Part shown: piece after piece, positions 50,948-50,949 of the stretch
Position numbering within the stretch: the stretch's first letter is position 1
How the letters are laid out: every line of letters begins with the position of its first letter
Assembly (NCBI GenBank): GCA_023411395.1
Contig: JAEYOV010000024.1
Coordinates: 1 to 50,949, forward strand
Length of the DNA stretch: 50,949 nt
Source: Bacillota bacterium
Lineage (GTDB): Bacteria > Bacillota > Clostridia > Christensenellales > Aristaeellaceae
Direction: 5' to 3'
Notes under the pieces: generated by a model
Database searches by the model: none
Told to the model about the DNA's origin: nothing
Seen by the model: the letters and a program-made list of their open reading frames with translations, nothing else
Position numbers and translations under genes: made by a program

Positions 50948-50949
50948 CA

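Noticed and set aside
1..50949. CRISPR arrays, tRNA or rRNA genes, prophage or transposase genes
   Set aside because: No regularly spaced repeats, cloverleaf-like segments, rRNA-like sequence or transposase motifs were seen.

Overview
The window looks like a chromosomal fragment of a fairly GC-rich, anaerobic, fermentative Firmicute (class Clostridia). Evidence: strong AGGAGG-type ribosome binding sites, sigma-A promoters with 17-18 bp spacers, a Rex redox repressor, the nfeD-floA pair, YesM/YesN-type two-component genes beside LplB/LplC-type sugar ABC permeases, phosphate butyryltransferase and butyrate kinase, and a four-subunit 2-oxoacid:ferredoxin oxidoreductase. Both ABC solute-binding proteins have a signal peptide without a lipobox cysteine. 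This resembles what I recall from Christensenellales/Aristaeella-like lineages, but that placement is inference. I see no tRNA, rRNA, CRISPR array, phage genes or transposase.

Region 1 (1-11.3 kb) is mostly housekeeping: rpmB, a DMT-type transporter, trmL, a small acidic membrane protein, two tandem uracil-DNA-glycosylase-like genes, a membrane-domain operon (nfeD-like, floA, a membrane-anchored unknown, a LytTR response regulator), rex, a VanW/peptidoglycan-binding surface protein, and a methyltransferase divergent from a TetR regulator. Region 2 (11.3-17.4 kb) is a sugar-type ABC operon (binding protein, two permeases, CehA/McbA-type PHP hydrolase) divergent from a GntR-LacI-type repressor. 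Region 3 (17.4-22.3 kb) holds ygiQ, an ECF sigma factor with two tandem, diverged DUF4367-type membrane proteins, and a small secreted protein. Region 4 (22.5-30.4 kb) is one gene of about 2,600 codons for a cyclic beta-glucan-synthase-like GT84/GH94 enzyme.

Region 5 (30.6-42.5 kb) is the most unusual. Two homologous TIM-barrel, glycoside-hydrolase-like proteins of an uncharacterised GGCFCxxC family are each followed by an AraC-type regulator. The two modules point outward around a central sensor kinase and ABC transporter. One module also carries a sugar-phosphate isomerase/epimerase-like gene. The sensor kinase has an in-frame TAG at codon 49, one AraC regulator has a decayed receiver domain, and a 164-bp palindromic element sits between the binding-protein gene and the second hydrolase-like gene.

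Region 6 (42.6-50.9 kb) is a minus-strand catabolic operon: TRAP permeases dctQ-dctM, 2-oxoacid:ferredoxin oxidoreductase (gamma, delta, alpha, beta), butyrate kinase, phosphate butyryltransferase and an SLC13-type carboxylate permease. It reads as a complete route: import an organic acid, oxidatively decarboxylate a 2-oxoacid to acyl-CoA plus reduced ferredoxin, convert acyl-CoA to acyl phosphate and then to carboxylate with ATP gain, and move the carboxylate across the membrane. The TRAP binding protein (dctP) is not in the window and may lie upstream.
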